NCBI GenBank assembly: GCA_020444515.1
Contig: JAHLKX010000008.1
Coordinates: forward strand, 1 to 64,000
Direction of reading: 5' to 3'
Length of the DNA stretch: 64,000 bases
DNA from: Bacteroidota bacterium
GTDB lineage: Bacteria > Bacteroidota > Bacteroidia > Bacteroidales > JAADJA01
Made by a program: the position numbers and the translations under genes. Below, one piece after another: positions 46,128 to 54,388 of the stretch. Position 1 is the stretch's first letter; each line of letters begins with the position of its first letter. The notes under the pieces are model-generated. The model was not told the origin of the DNA and did no database searches. It saw nothing but the letters and a program-made list of their open reading frames with translations.

Positions 46128-46655
46128 TCAGCCTCCGGCTGTTAAAAATTCAATTTTTTCTTGCTCTTCTTCCGTAAGATTTCCTGACTCCATTAAATAT
46201 GCGACGATTCGCTTTTCAAGATCAGGATCCTTTGCAGATAATTTTTGCAAAGTTAAATTTTCCAGAATAAACTTTTTATCCGATTCCCGATCATCGTATT
46301 TCAGGAATTCAGGGACGTTGGTCTGAACCGTAAAACGGATAAATCTGACTTCAATATTTTCAGGATCCAATACAACAGCCTTCTCAATCCAGTCCTTGCC
46401 CTTATTGAAAACGGATAATTTGCCAGTGGGCATTTTTTTACAGTTGGCCATTGTAGTGAGGGCAGCACCTTTGTAGGCCATCAAAACAGCATCATTGACA
46501 ACGAACGGTTCATCCAGTGTTTTGGTCAACTCCTCTGCACCACACTGATCGGTCCAACCCTCAAAATACATTTCCCTAACATCCATACGGCCTATATTTT
46601 GGGCCATTGAAATTCCAAAAATAAATACCATTATGAATGTGATGAAAAACTTCAT
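46128..46655 (-). CDS. Exported protein of unknown function within the carotenoid operon
   Basis: A protein of 175 residues with a signal peptide (MKFFITFIMVFIFGISMAQ). The mature part has two cysteines (WTDQCGAEEL and MANCKKMPTG) and two or three helical segments that resemble TPR-like helices (VLMAYKGAALTTMANC, WIEKAVVLDPENIEVRFIRF). The C terminus is a charged helix ending LTEEEQEKIEFL. No named family is recognised. It sits between crtB (9 bases) and idi (2 bases) on the same strand, so its expression must be tied to carotenoid synthesis. A periplasmic carotenoid- or membrane-related role is inference. Confidence 0.7.
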   Translation of the reverse strand: MKFFITFIMVFIFGISMAQNIGRMDVREMYFEGWTDQCGAEELTKTLDEPFVVNDAVLMAYKGAALTTMANCKKMPTGKLSVFNKGKDWIEKAVVLDPENIEVRFIRFTVQTNVPEFLKYDDRESDKKFILENLTLQKLSAKDPDLEKRIVAYLMESGNLTEEEQEKIEFLTAGG

Positions 46656-46664
46656 ATTGTAATA

Positions 46665-47501
46665 TTATAATAAATTAAAAGCATGCCGCACGGCTGAGGA
46701 AACCAATAATCTGTATTTTTCAGAATTGGGTATCCGCACACGTTGTTTCATAATGATCGATGAATGGGTGCGTTTTATTTTCCGAAGCAATGACAAATAG
46801 TAGATATAAGCCACGTAAACTCCCAATCTTGCGCCCTTTGGCAGTTGCTTGATCCCTTCATAAGCCAATTTAAAATCAGCTTCAATGTCATAAATAATTT
46901 GCTCCTTGGTCTCTTCGTCAAGCTCAGTCACATCAATATTGGGAAAATAAGAACGTCCCAGGAGATTTCTATCTGCATTGAGATCCCTCAAAAAGTTGAC
47001 TTTTTGAAACGCTGATCCCAAAGACATGGCAGCGGGTTTCAATTCCAAATATCGATCACGATCACCTTCAACAAATACTTGCAGACACATCAATCCAACA
47101 ACTTCTGCTGATCCAAGAATGTATTCTTTAAAGGATTCCAGATCATGGTCTTTTTGTTCCAGATCCATCTCCATGCTTCTCAGAAACAAATGGATTAATT
47201 CATGATCAATGTTATATTTGTTCACGACCCATTGAAAATTATTCAGGATGGGATTAAGACTGATTCCGTCCTCAATCGCTTCAAAGGTATCTTTCCTGAA
47301 TTTTTCCAGAAGTTTCCTTTTATTGAATCCATGAAATGAATCCACAATTTCATCACCAAATCGGACGAATCCATAAATGGCGTATATCGGGTCATGGTAT
47401 TTTTTATTAAATACACGAATACCGAGTGAAAACGAAGTACTGTAAGTAATCGTCGTTAACTTACTTGACTTCTTGGATATCATGTCGAAAATGTGTTTCA
47501 T
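46665..47501 (-). CDS. crtB: Phytoene synthase (squalene/phytoene synthase family)
   Basis: An enzyme of 278 residues that joins two geranylgeranyl diphosphates to phytoene, the first committed step of the carotenoid pathway. The two aspartate-rich Mg2+-binding motifs are present: YGFVRFGDEIVDSF near residues 44-57 and NFLRDLNADRNLLGRSYFP in the middle. TYSTSFSLGIRVF at the N terminus is the usual substrate-binding start. The ATG at 47499-47501 is preferred; a longer frame from a GTG at 47549 would overlap the end of crtI and add residues that the family lacks. It follows crtI by 10 bases. Confidence 0.93.
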   Translation of the reverse strand: MKHIFDMISKKSSKLTTITYSTSFSLGIRVFNKKYHDPIYAIYGFVRFGDEIVDSFHGFNKRKLLEKFRKDTFEAIEDGISLNPILNNFQWVVNKYNIDHELIHLFLRSMEMDLEQKDHDLESFKEYILGSAEVVGLMCLQVFVEGDRDRYLELKPAAMSLGSAFQKVNFLRDLNADRNLLGRSYFPNIDVTELDEETKEQIIYDIEADFKLAYEGIKQLPKGARLGVYVAYIYYLSLLRKIKRTHSSIIMKQRVRIPNSEKYRLLVSSAVRHAFNLL

Positions 47502-47511
47502 GGCAAAATAT

Positions 47512-48984
47512 TTAAAATTGTTTAGCAATTTCTTTTGCAGCCACCTCACCTGAAATAATGGCGGGAGGAACCCCTGGCCCGGGGACCGTTAGCTGACCTG
47601 CAAAAAATAGATTTTTAACTTTTTTTGATTGCAATTTGGGCTTTAAAAAAGCTGTCTGCATTAAGGTATTGGCCAGTCCATAGGCATTGCCTTTAAAAGC
47701 ATTATAATCAGCCTCAAAATCCCGATGGGCATAACTCTTTTTGAACGCAATGTGCTTTTCTATTTCCTCGCCCGTATAGTGTTCCAGTTTGTCAATGACA
47801 TATCTGAAATATCTTTCACGTACTTCCTGTGTATCTTCCAGTCCGGGAGCCACAGGAATGAGCACCATCAGATTCTCCATACCTGCAGGGGCTACGCTGG
47901 GATCTGTTTTGGAAGTATTACTCAAATATATACTGGGACGTTCCGGCCATTTGGGATCCAGATAAATTTCATCTGCATGCTTGCTAAAATCTTCATCGAA
48001 GAACAGGGTGTGATGTTTTAGCTGAGGTATGACTTTATCAATGCCCAAATAAAATATCAGGGATGAAGGTGACATTACGCGCTTTTCCCAGTATTTATTT
48101 GAATAGTTGCGATAACGCTCCGGTAAGATCTGTTGCTCTATGTGATGATAATCCGCACTGGCAACAACCACATCTGCATCATAACTATGACCATTGACCT
48201 GAACATTTTTGACGAGATCATTTTTAAACTCCAGTTGATGCACTGGAGCATTGAATTCAAATTCGACACCCAATGATTCGGCTAATTGAACCATTCCTTC
48301 CACTACTTTATAGATACCTCCCTGAGGATACCATGTTCCCAGCTTGATATCACCATAATTCATGAGGGAATACAAGGCGGGTGTTGTTTTGGGCGTGCCT
48401 CCGAGAAACAGGACTGGAAACTCCAACATTTGCAGCAGTTTCGGATGGCTAAAATATTTCCGGATGTAGTTGTGAAACGAATTGAATACATGCATTTTGA
48501 ATATGCCCATCATGAGTTCCGGGTCAATAAATTCAAGTGGAGAAGCACTTTTTTTATACACCAGTTTGTTGATCCCCACTTTGTATTTGAATTCAGCATT
48601 TTTGAGAAATGCAACCAGTTTTTGTGAACTCCCGGGTTCATATTGATCAAACATTTCACAGAAAGCATCAAAATCTGCGGGTAAATCGGTTTGGTCATCC
48701 TGCCCCCATACGATTCTATAAGAAGGGTCTAGTCTTTCAAGGTGGTAATAATCTGAGGTTTTTTTACCAAAGCTCTCAAAAAACCGGTCGAACACATCGG
48801 GCATCCAATACCAACTGGGACCCATGTCGAACGTAAAACCCTCCGAAACTAATTTTCGGGCCCGACCTCCTGGTAAAGCGTTCTTTTCAAGAACCTTAAC
48901 AGCAAAACCTTCCTTCGCCAAAAAGCTGGCAGCTGATAAACCTGAAAAACCGGCACCGATGACTATGGCTTTCTTTCTTTGCAT
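47512..48984 (-). CDS. crtI: Phytoene desaturase (CrtI family)
   Basis: An FAD-dependent oxidoreductase of 490 residues that introduces the double bonds turning phytoene into lycopene. The N-terminal dinucleotide-binding motif is AIVIGAGFSGLSAASFLAKE, followed by VLEKNALPGGRARKL and FTFDMGPSWYWMPDVF, hallmarks of CrtI. The C-terminal signature is NLFFAGQLTVPGPGVPPAII. The start is ATG at 48982-48984. It leads the six-gene carotenoid operon, whose start region (48985-49214) it shares with the divergent TetR gene. The promoter could not be assigned with confidence. Confidence 0.96.
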   Translation of the reverse strand: MQRKKAIVIGAGFSGLSAASFLAKEGFAVKVLEKNALPGGRARKLVSEGFTFDMGPSWYWMPDVFDRFFESFGKKTSDYYHLERLDPSYRIVWGQDDQTDLPADFDAFCEMFDQYEPGSSQKLVAFLKNAEFKYKVGINKLVYKKSASPLEFIDPELMMGIFKMHVFNSFHNYIRKYFSHPKLLQMLEFPVLFLGGTPKTTPALYSLMNYGDIKLGTWYPQGGIYKVVEGMVQLAESLGVEFEFNAPVHQLEFKNDLVKNVQVNGHSYDADVVVASADYHHIEQQILPERYRNYSNKYWEKRVMSPSSLIFYLGIDKVIPQLKHHTLFFDEDFSKHADEIYLDPKWPERPSIYLSNTSKTDPSVAPAGMENLMVLIPVAPGLEDTQEVRERYFRYVIDKLEHYTGEEIEKHIAFKKSYAHRDFEADYNAFKGNAYGLANTLMQTAFLKPKLQSKKVKNLFFAGQLTVPGPGVPPAIISGEVAAKEIAKQF

Positions 48985-49100
48985 GATACACTGTCAATTA
49001 GCTATAGAAACAACCAAATTGAGTTTTTGTTTAACTATTATTTTTTATTTTTAAACAAGCGATGAACTCAGCATAAATTAAAAAAAAAACTCAAAAAAAC

Positions 49101-49132
49101 TTGACAAAGGGTCATTGGTTATTGTATCTTTG
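49101..49132 (+). promoter_or_regulatory. Bacteroidota-type promoter of the TetR-ABC operon
   Basis: TTG at 49101-49103, 21 bases and TATCTTTG at 49125-49132 match the -33/-7 consensus. Transcription would begin near 49140, inside the first operator-like repeat, which suggests autoregulation. Confidence 0.7.
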
Positions 49133-49147
49133 ACCGACCGTTCATTC
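49132..49147 (+). promoter_or_regulatory. TetR-family operator-like inverted repeat, proximal to the -7 element
   Basis: GACCGACCGTTCATTC has the pattern GAnnGAnC|GnTCnnTC, a 16-bp imperfect palindrome with the 4-base periodicity common for TetR/AcrR operators. It touches the last base of the -7 element, where a bound repressor would block transcription. Confidence 0.55.
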
Positions 49148-49194
49148 AATAACATTTTAATTACAGAAGTATTGTTTGAAAGGCATTATAAACT

Positions 49195-49210
49195 GACTAA
49201 TCGTTCAATT
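49195..49210 (+). promoter_or_regulatory. Second operator-like repeat before the TetR start codon
   Basis: GACTAATCGTTCAATT keeps most of the GAnnnAnCGnTC pattern of the first site and shares the CGTTCA core with it. It lies 4 bases upstream of the ATG. It is weaker than the first site. Confidence 0.4.
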
Positions 49211-49214
49211 AAAA

Positions 49215-49790
49215 ATGGCACCAAAAACAAGTGAACAGTATAGCGAGATCCGGGAAATCCGAACACGCCAAATAATGGAAACAGCCTTACAGCTTTTTGC
49301 TGCCAATGGATACGCCAATACTTCCATCAGTCAGATTGCTACCAAAGCAAAAATCAGCAAAGGTTTGATGTATAACTACTTTTCGAGCAAAGAGGATTTA
49401 CTAAAAACTATATTTGAGCAGGGTTTTAAAGAAATGTTTGATTTGTTTGATCCCAATAAGGATGGCGTTCTCACGAGGGAAGAATTCACCTATTTTATTG
49501 AAGAGACCTTTTACCTTATGAGCCGAAAGCGGGACTTCTATAAACTTTATTTTGCCCTGATGATGCAACCAACTGTTTGGAAAAAATTAAAAATTCAAAT
49601 CCATGATATCATTGCTCCATTCCTAAAAATCATGGAAGATTATTATGAGAAAAAGGGAGCTGCCAATCCTGCACTGGAAGCTGTGCTTGTGGGAGCTTTA
49701 TTGGATGGAATTGGATTCAACTTCGTTTTCAATCCCGATATGTATCCATTGGATGATGTAAAAAAACTGGTCATAGAACGTTTTGTATAA
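49215..49790 (+). CDS. TetR/AcrR family transcriptional regulator with an EF-hand-like loop
   Basis: A regulator of 191 residues. The N-terminal helix-turn-helix is clear: QIMETALQLFAANGYANTSI with SQIATKAKISKGLMYNYFSS (residues about 19-58). In the ligand-binding part, residues 79-90 read DPNKDGVLTREE, flanked by helices FKEMFDLF and FTYFIEETFY, which is a full EF-hand calcium loop pattern (D1, N3, D5, G6, L8, T9, E12). This is not usual for TetR proteins. The gene is divergent from the carotenoid operon and first in the LolA/ABC operon, 16 bases before the next gene. It is likely to repress its own operon through the site at 49132-49147 and perhaps crtI too. Confidence 0.9.
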   Translation: MAPKTSEQYSEIREIRTRQIMETALQLFAANGYANTSISQIATKAKISKGLMYNYFSSKEDLLKTIFEQGFKEMFDLFDPNKDGVLTREEFTYFIEETFYLMSRKRDFYKLYFALMMQPTVWKKLKIQIHDIIAPFLKIMEDYYEKKGAANPALEAVLVGALLDGIGFNFVFNPDMYPLDDVKKLVIERFV

Positions 49791-49806
49791 CTTGAAATAT
49801 TAGAAA

Positions 49807-50568
49807 ATGATGAAATTGATTTTAAAACCACTTTTGGCCTGCTTGATTGCAACAGTCACATTAACCACTAACGCCCAGGAACTGACTGCCCTGGAAATCG
49901 TGAAAAAAGCTGATCAAAAAACCCGTGGTGAAACCAGCCAGGGGAGTATGACCATGAAGATTGTCAGACCTGATTGGGATAGAACCGTAGAAATGAAATC
50001 ATGGTCAAAAGGGGATGATTATTTTCTCATCTATATCACAGCCCCCGCAAAGGATAAAGGACAGGTATTTCTGAAAAGAGAGAAAGAAATGTGGAATTGG
50101 GTACCATCCATCGATCGAATGATCAAGATACCTCCTTCTATGATGATGCAATCGTGGATGGGAAGCGACTTCACCAATGACGACCTGGTAAAGCAATCAA
50201 GTATTGTTAAAGATTACACGCATAAATTGCTTGGTGAAGAAATGATTCGGGGCGAAGAGTGCTATAAAATAGAGCTTACACCATTGCCCGATGCACCTGT
50301 CGTATGGGGCAAAATAATATCATGGATCACCAAAGATGGTTTTAACAACTGGAAAAATGAATATTACGACGAGGACATCGTCCTTATAAACATCGAGAAT
50401 GCTTATGATTTGAAAGATTTCGGAGACCGCACACTACCCAGTCGCATTGAAATAGAGCCTGTGGATGAACCCGGGAACAAAACGGTGCTGATCATGAGTG
50501 ACATGCAATTCAACAAGCCCATTGATGATGGATTTTTCACACAACAAAACATGAAAAGGGTACGGTAA
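49807..50568 (+). CDS. Outer membrane lipoprotein-sorting protein (LolA-like periplasmic carrier)
   Basis: A periplasmic protein of 253 residues with a signal peptide to about residue 23 (MMKLILKPLLACLIATVTLT...). It belongs to the LolA-like group often annotated as outer membrane lipoprotein-sorting protein, distinct from the housekeeping LolA. ALEIVKKADQKTRGETSQGS at the start of the mature part, MWNWVPSIDRMIKIPPSMMM and GSDFTNDDLVKQS are hallmarks. Such carriers have an open hydrophobic half-barrel. Elsewhere they accompany MMPL or FtsX-type exporters that move lipids. It is followed by three permease genes, an ATPase gene and an outer-membrane protein gene in one operon, so it probably ferries their substrate across the periplasm. 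The substrate is unknown. Confidence 0.87.
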   Translation: MMKLILKPLLACLIATVTLTTNAQELTALEIVKKADQKTRGETSQGSMTMKIVRPDWDRTVEMKSWSKGDDYFLIYITAPAKDKGQVFLKREKEMWNWVPSIDRMIKIPPSMMMQSWMGSDFTNDDLVKQSSIVKDYTHKLLGEEMIRGEECYKIELTPLPDAPVVWGKIISWITKDGFNNWKNEYYDEDIVLINIENAYDLKDFGDRTLPSRIEIEPVDEPGNKTVLIMSDMQFNKPIDDGFFTQQNMKRVR

Positions 50569-50592
50569 AAAACTGCAAATTCAAACGAATCC

Positions 50593-51819
50593 ATGAAAAC
50601 CTATTTCAAACTGGCATGGCGCAACCTCTGGCGAAATAAACGGCGATCATTGATTACCATTGCTTCCATTTTTTTCGGCGTTTTCTTTGCTATATTCCTC
50701 TCATCCATTCAAAAGGGGTCTTTCGAAAACATCCTTGAAAATATGGTGAAGTTTTATTCTGGTTATATCCAAATTCAAGGTGAAAAATATAAGGACAACA
50801 AAAGCCTGAATCAAAGTTTTGAAGATAATGATCTGCTTAGAGGCAAAGTAGCAAGTGAAACCAATGTGACCCATTTTGCCAGCCGGATCGAATCCTTTGC
50901 CCTTTCAGCCTTTAAAGATCAAACCTATGCTGCTGTTGTTTTAGGAATAGAACCAGCTCAGGAAAACCAGATTTCAGAAATTTCGAAATGGATCTCCCAG
51001 GGAACATATTTCACCAAAAGCAATGAGGTAAATGGTGTTCTGATTGGAAGTCAGTTGGCCGAAAATCTGGGTATCGGCGTGAATGATACGTTGGTACTGA
51101 TTGGCCAGGGTTATCATGGACAAACAGCAGCAGGTAAATTTCCCGTCCTTGGACTTTTAAAATTCCCTTTACCCGATCTCAATAAACAAATGATTTATAT
51201 GTCACTTGAATCGGCCAGAAATTTCTATTCGATGCCGGACAGGTCAACTTCAATGGTTTTGATGGTCGATAATGTGGACAAAATAGATAAAACCATTGAT
51301 CACCTTGAACAAGCCATAGATAAAAATTTAAAAGTCTATTCATGGAAAGAGATTCAACCCGAACTTGAAAATTTCATTCAGGGTAAACTGGCTGGGGGTA
51401 AAATCATGAAGGGAATCCTCTTTATGGTCATCGGGTTTGGTATTTGGGGAACCATCATTATGCTAATGGCAGAGCGGAAGCGGGAACTCGGGATCATAAT
51501 AGCTCTTGGTGTTCGTAAAATAAGGGTGATGCGAATCATTGTTCTGGAATCATTTTTAATCGGATTTATTGGTGTTGTCATTGGCTCCATAACTAGCCTT
51601 CCACTTGTTTCCTATCTTTATTTACACCCAGTTCATGTTAGCGGCAGTATCAAAGAAACATACGAATCCATGGGGTTTGAACCGGTATTAAAATTCAGTA
51701 TTCATCCTGATAATTTTATCAGTCCGGCAATAACCGTATTTATATTGTTTACGGCAATTACATTATATGCTGTATGGTATATTGCAAGATTAAAAACGGC
51801 TTCAGCACTTAGGGCATGA
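50593..51819 (+). CDS. ABC transporter permease, FtsX/MacB/LolE type (first of three)
   Basis: An inner-membrane protein of 408 residues. The N terminus YFKLAWRNLWRNKRRSLITI with the first transmembrane segment is the standard start of MacB/LolCE permeases. A large periplasmic domain (about 45-270) follows, then three transmembrane segments in the FtsX domain (GILFMVIGFGIWGTIIMLMA, the coupling-helix ERKRELGIIIALGVRKIRV, IVLESFLIGFIGVVIGSI, and the last helix before a short tail). The gene starts 24 bases after the LolA-like gene. It is about as similar to the second permease as paralogues of one operon usually are: both share VKFYSGY, GQGYHG and KFPLP strings. Confidence 0.9.
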   Translation: MKTYFKLAWRNLWRNKRRSLITIASIFFGVFFAIFLSSIQKGSFENILENMVKFYSGYIQIQGEKYKDNKSLNQSFEDNDLLRGKVASETNVTHFASRIESFALSAFKDQTYAAVVLGIEPAQENQISEISKWISQGTYFTKSNEVNGVLIGSQLAENLGIGVNDTLVLIGQGYHGQTAAGKFPVLGLLKFPLPDLNKQMIYMSLESARNFYSMPDRSTSMVLMVDNVDKIDKTIDHLEQAIDKNLKVYSWKEIQPELENFIQGKLAGGKIMKGILFMVIGFGIWGTIIMLMAERKRELGIIIALGVRKIRVMRIIVLESFLIGFIGVVIGSITSLPLVSYLYLHPVHVSGSIKETYESMGFEPVLKFSIHPDNFISPAITVFILFTAITLYAVWYIARLKTASALRA

Positions 51820-51864
51820 TTCCGTATATTGATAGAAAATTATTTAACAAGAAATTCAATAGCA

Positions 51865-53082
51865 ATGAATGTTATTAAAATAGCCTGGAGAAACTTATGG
51901 AGAAATTCACGCCGAACCGCGATCACGATGGCATCTGTATTTTTTGGTGTTATCCTTTCCGTAGCTATGACATCGATGCAGTATGGCTCTTATGATTCAA
52001 TGATTGATAATGTCGTTAAGTTTTATTCAGGTTATGCACAGATTTTTGATCGTGCATATCATGAAAACAAAACCATCAACAACACGATGGAGCTCACTGA
52101 CTCAATCAGAAAAACGGTTCAGCAAACAGAGGGGGTAACGCATATTGCCTCGAGGCTTGAATATTTTGCACTGGCATCTTCTGATGAAATTACCAAAGGA
52201 GCCATGATCCTCGGAATTGACCCGATCCAGGAAAGTTATGTAACAGATGTAGCCAAATGGGTAGAAAAGGGACAATATCTCAAAGAAGGCGATGACGGAG
52301 TTTTGGTATCGGTCAACCTGGCCAATTATCTCAAAATAAATATAGGTGACACAATCGTATTATATGGCCAGGGATATCATGGTGTAACTGCTGCCGACCT
52401 TTTCCCGGTCAGGGGAATCCTTAAATTTCCTTTACCAGAACTGAACAACCAGATGATCTATATGGACATTGGGACCTGTCAACGTTATTTTGGAGCCGAA
52501 AACAGAATCAGTTCACTGGTGATAATGGTCGATGACCACAATGACCTACCTGCTGTTATGCGATCATTAAAAGCAAGCATTAAAGATCCATTAACTGTTA
52601 TGTCATGGGACGAACTTCAACCCGAACTTGTCCAGATGATAGATGCCGACCGTGCAGGAGGTGTTTTCACCAAAATAATCTTATACATGGTAGTGGCCTT
52701 TGGTATATTTGGTACGATTATCATGATGATATCTGAAAGGATCAGAGAACTGGGTGTGACCATTGCCATTGGCATGCAACGATTTAAAATGGCAGGTATT
52801 CTTTTTACAGAAACAGTCTTAACCGGTTTGCTGGGCGCTGCATCAGGAATTATTGGAAGTATTCCAATCGTGGTTTACTTTTACAATAATCCGATCAAAC
52901 TCACGGGCGATGCGGCACAAACAATGATCGATATGGGAATGGAACCGTTGATGTATTTCAGCTTAAGTCCTTTTGTTTTTTACAACCAGGCCATCACTGT
53001 TTTCTTTATCACCGTTGTTATTGGTGTTTTCCCGGTTTATAAAGCTTTCAATCTGAAAATTAACCAGGCATTGAAAGCATAA
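51865..53082 (+). CDS. ABC transporter permease, FtsX/MacB/LolE type (second of three)
   Basis: A permease of 405 residues from the ATG at 51865 (MNVIKIAWRNLWRNSRRTAI); the TTG 12 codons upstream adds residues that are not hydrophobic or conserved. It has the same layout as the first permease: one N-terminal membrane segment, a periplasmic domain with VVKFYSGYAQIF, GQGYHGV and LKFPLPELNNQM, and three C-terminal segments with a SERIRELGVTIAIGMQRFKM coupling helix. The close similarity indicates that the pair arose by duplication and may form a LolC/LolE-like heterodimer. It is 45 bases downstream of the first permease gene and 33 before the third. Confidence 0.9.
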   Translation: MNVIKIAWRNLWRNSRRTAITMASVFFGVILSVAMTSMQYGSYDSMIDNVVKFYSGYAQIFDRAYHENKTINNTMELTDSIRKTVQQTEGVTHIASRLEYFALASSDEITKGAMILGIDPIQESYVTDVAKWVEKGQYLKEGDDGVLVSVNLANYLKINIGDTIVLYGQGYHGVTAADLFPVRGILKFPLPELNNQMIYMDIGTCQRYFGAENRISSLVIMVDDHNDLPAVMRSLKASIKDPLTVMSWDELQPELVQMIDADRAGGVFTKIILYMVVAFGIFGTIIMMISERIRELGVTIAIGMQRFKMAGILFTETVLTGLLGAASGIIGSIPIVVYFYNNPIKLTGDAAQTMIDMGMEPLMYFSLSPFVFYNQAITVFFITVVIGVFPVYKAFNLKINQALKA

Positions 53083-53115
53083 GAAAATAAAATTAAAGAG
53101 ATTAAAACTACGATT

Positions 53116-54333
53116 ATGATTTTTCAAGTTTCATGGCGAAATATTTGGCGAAACAAGGTCAGGAGCCTTGTGGTCATATCAGCAATTACAGTCGGCATAT
53201 TCGCAGGTGTATGGTCGGCGGCTTTCTTCAAGGGTATGATGAACCAACGGATCGATAAAGTGATCAACACTGAATTATCGAGTATGCAGGTACATGAACC
53301 TGATTTTAGAAAAACCTCAGAATTCTCAAATTATATTCCCGATGCCGAAATACTGGCAGATCAGATCAGAGAAATCCCGGAGGTACGTGGTGTGAGTAAC
53401 CGCATGGTGGTGCAATCCATGGTGGCTTCGGCCGAAACGGCTTCCGGAGTTGTGATTCTTGGCATTGATCCTGAACAGGAATCAAAAGTAACCAATATTT
53501 ATAATAAGATCATTGATGGTGCCTACTTTGATGGGGTTTCAAGAAATCCGGTTGTGATCGGTAAAAAACTGGCTGAGAAACTCAATGTTAAAGTAAGGTC
53601 GAAAATAGTGATCACCCTTCAGGACCTGGATAACAATATTGTTTCGGCTGCATTTCGTGTTGCCGGAATCTATACCACCAATAATAATATATACGATGAA
53701 AGTCATGTATTTGTGCAACACAGTGATCTATCCAATTTAACTGTTTTCCCGATAGGGGCAGGACATGAATTAGCCATAAGCCTGAATGACAATCAAACAT
53801 TACCACAGGTGCAGGCTCAAGTAACCCAAATGGCCACCGGCATGGAAGTCATGAATTGGAAAGAACTCAGCCCCGAGATGAGTTACCTCACTGAAACCAT
53901 GGATATGTATATGTATGTTTTCATTATCATAATTCTGCTGGCGCTGCTTTTCGGTATTATCAATACAATGTTGATGGTGGTGATGGAACGAACCAAAGAA
54001 ATAGGAATGCTGATGGCCATCGGGATGCACAGGGCGAAAATATTCTGGATGATCATCGTTGAATCTGTCATGCTTTCATTGGTTGGTGGAATTTTAGGAA
54101 TTATGGTCGGAGCCTTAGTTTCAAAGATTGGTGAAACACATCCTATAGATCTTTCTATGTGGGCTGAAGGCTATCAATCGCTGGGATATGATTCCTTTGT
54201 TTATACCACCTTGCAACCCGAGCTGATCATCAATGTTGCGGTGCTGGTAATTATTACAGGTGTAATTGCAGCCCTTTATCCAGCCTATAAAGCCCTTAAA
54301 AATGATCCGGCTGATGCACTGAGAATTGAATAA
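53116..54333 (+). CDS. ABC transporter permease, FtsX/MacB/LolE type (third of three)
   Basis: A protein of 405 residues with MIFQVSWRNIWRNKVRSLVV at the N terminus and a periplasmic domain carrying VVILGIDPEQESKVTNIY, followed by three C-terminal segments with MERTKEIGMLMAIGMHRAKI as the coupling helix. It lacks the FYSGY and GQGYHG strings that the first two permeases share, so it is an older paralogue. A third permease for a transporter that needs two is unusual: it may form a homodimer with a separate function, or an alternative pair with one of the others. The ATPase gene follows 55 bases later. Confidence 0.9.
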   Translation: MIFQVSWRNIWRNKVRSLVVISAITVGIFAGVWSAAFFKGMMNQRIDKVINTELSSMQVHEPDFRKTSEFSNYIPDAEILADQIREIPEVRGVSNRMVVQSMVASAETASGVVILGIDPEQESKVTNIYNKIIDGAYFDGVSRNPVVIGKKLAEKLNVKVRSKIVITLQDLDNNIVSAAFRVAGIYTTNNNIYDESHVFVQHSDLSNLTVFPIGAGHELAISLNDNQTLPQVQAQVTQMATGMEVMNWKELSPEMSYLTETMDMYMYVFIIIILLALLFGIINTMLMVVMERTKEIGMLMAIGMHRAKIFWMIIVESVMLSLVGGILGIMVGALVSKIGETHPIDLSMWAEGYQSLGYDSFVYTTLQPELIINVAVLVIITGVIAALYPAYKALKNDPADALRIE

Positions 54334-54388
54334 ATACAACTACTTGATTAATTAAGAATAGGATTTTAAGAATATAAAATAAACAACA

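Noticed and set aside
49015..49022. TCAATTTG on the minus strand as crtI -7 element
   Set aside because: It has a mismatch at the otherwise invariant second position and no -33 element at a suitable distance.
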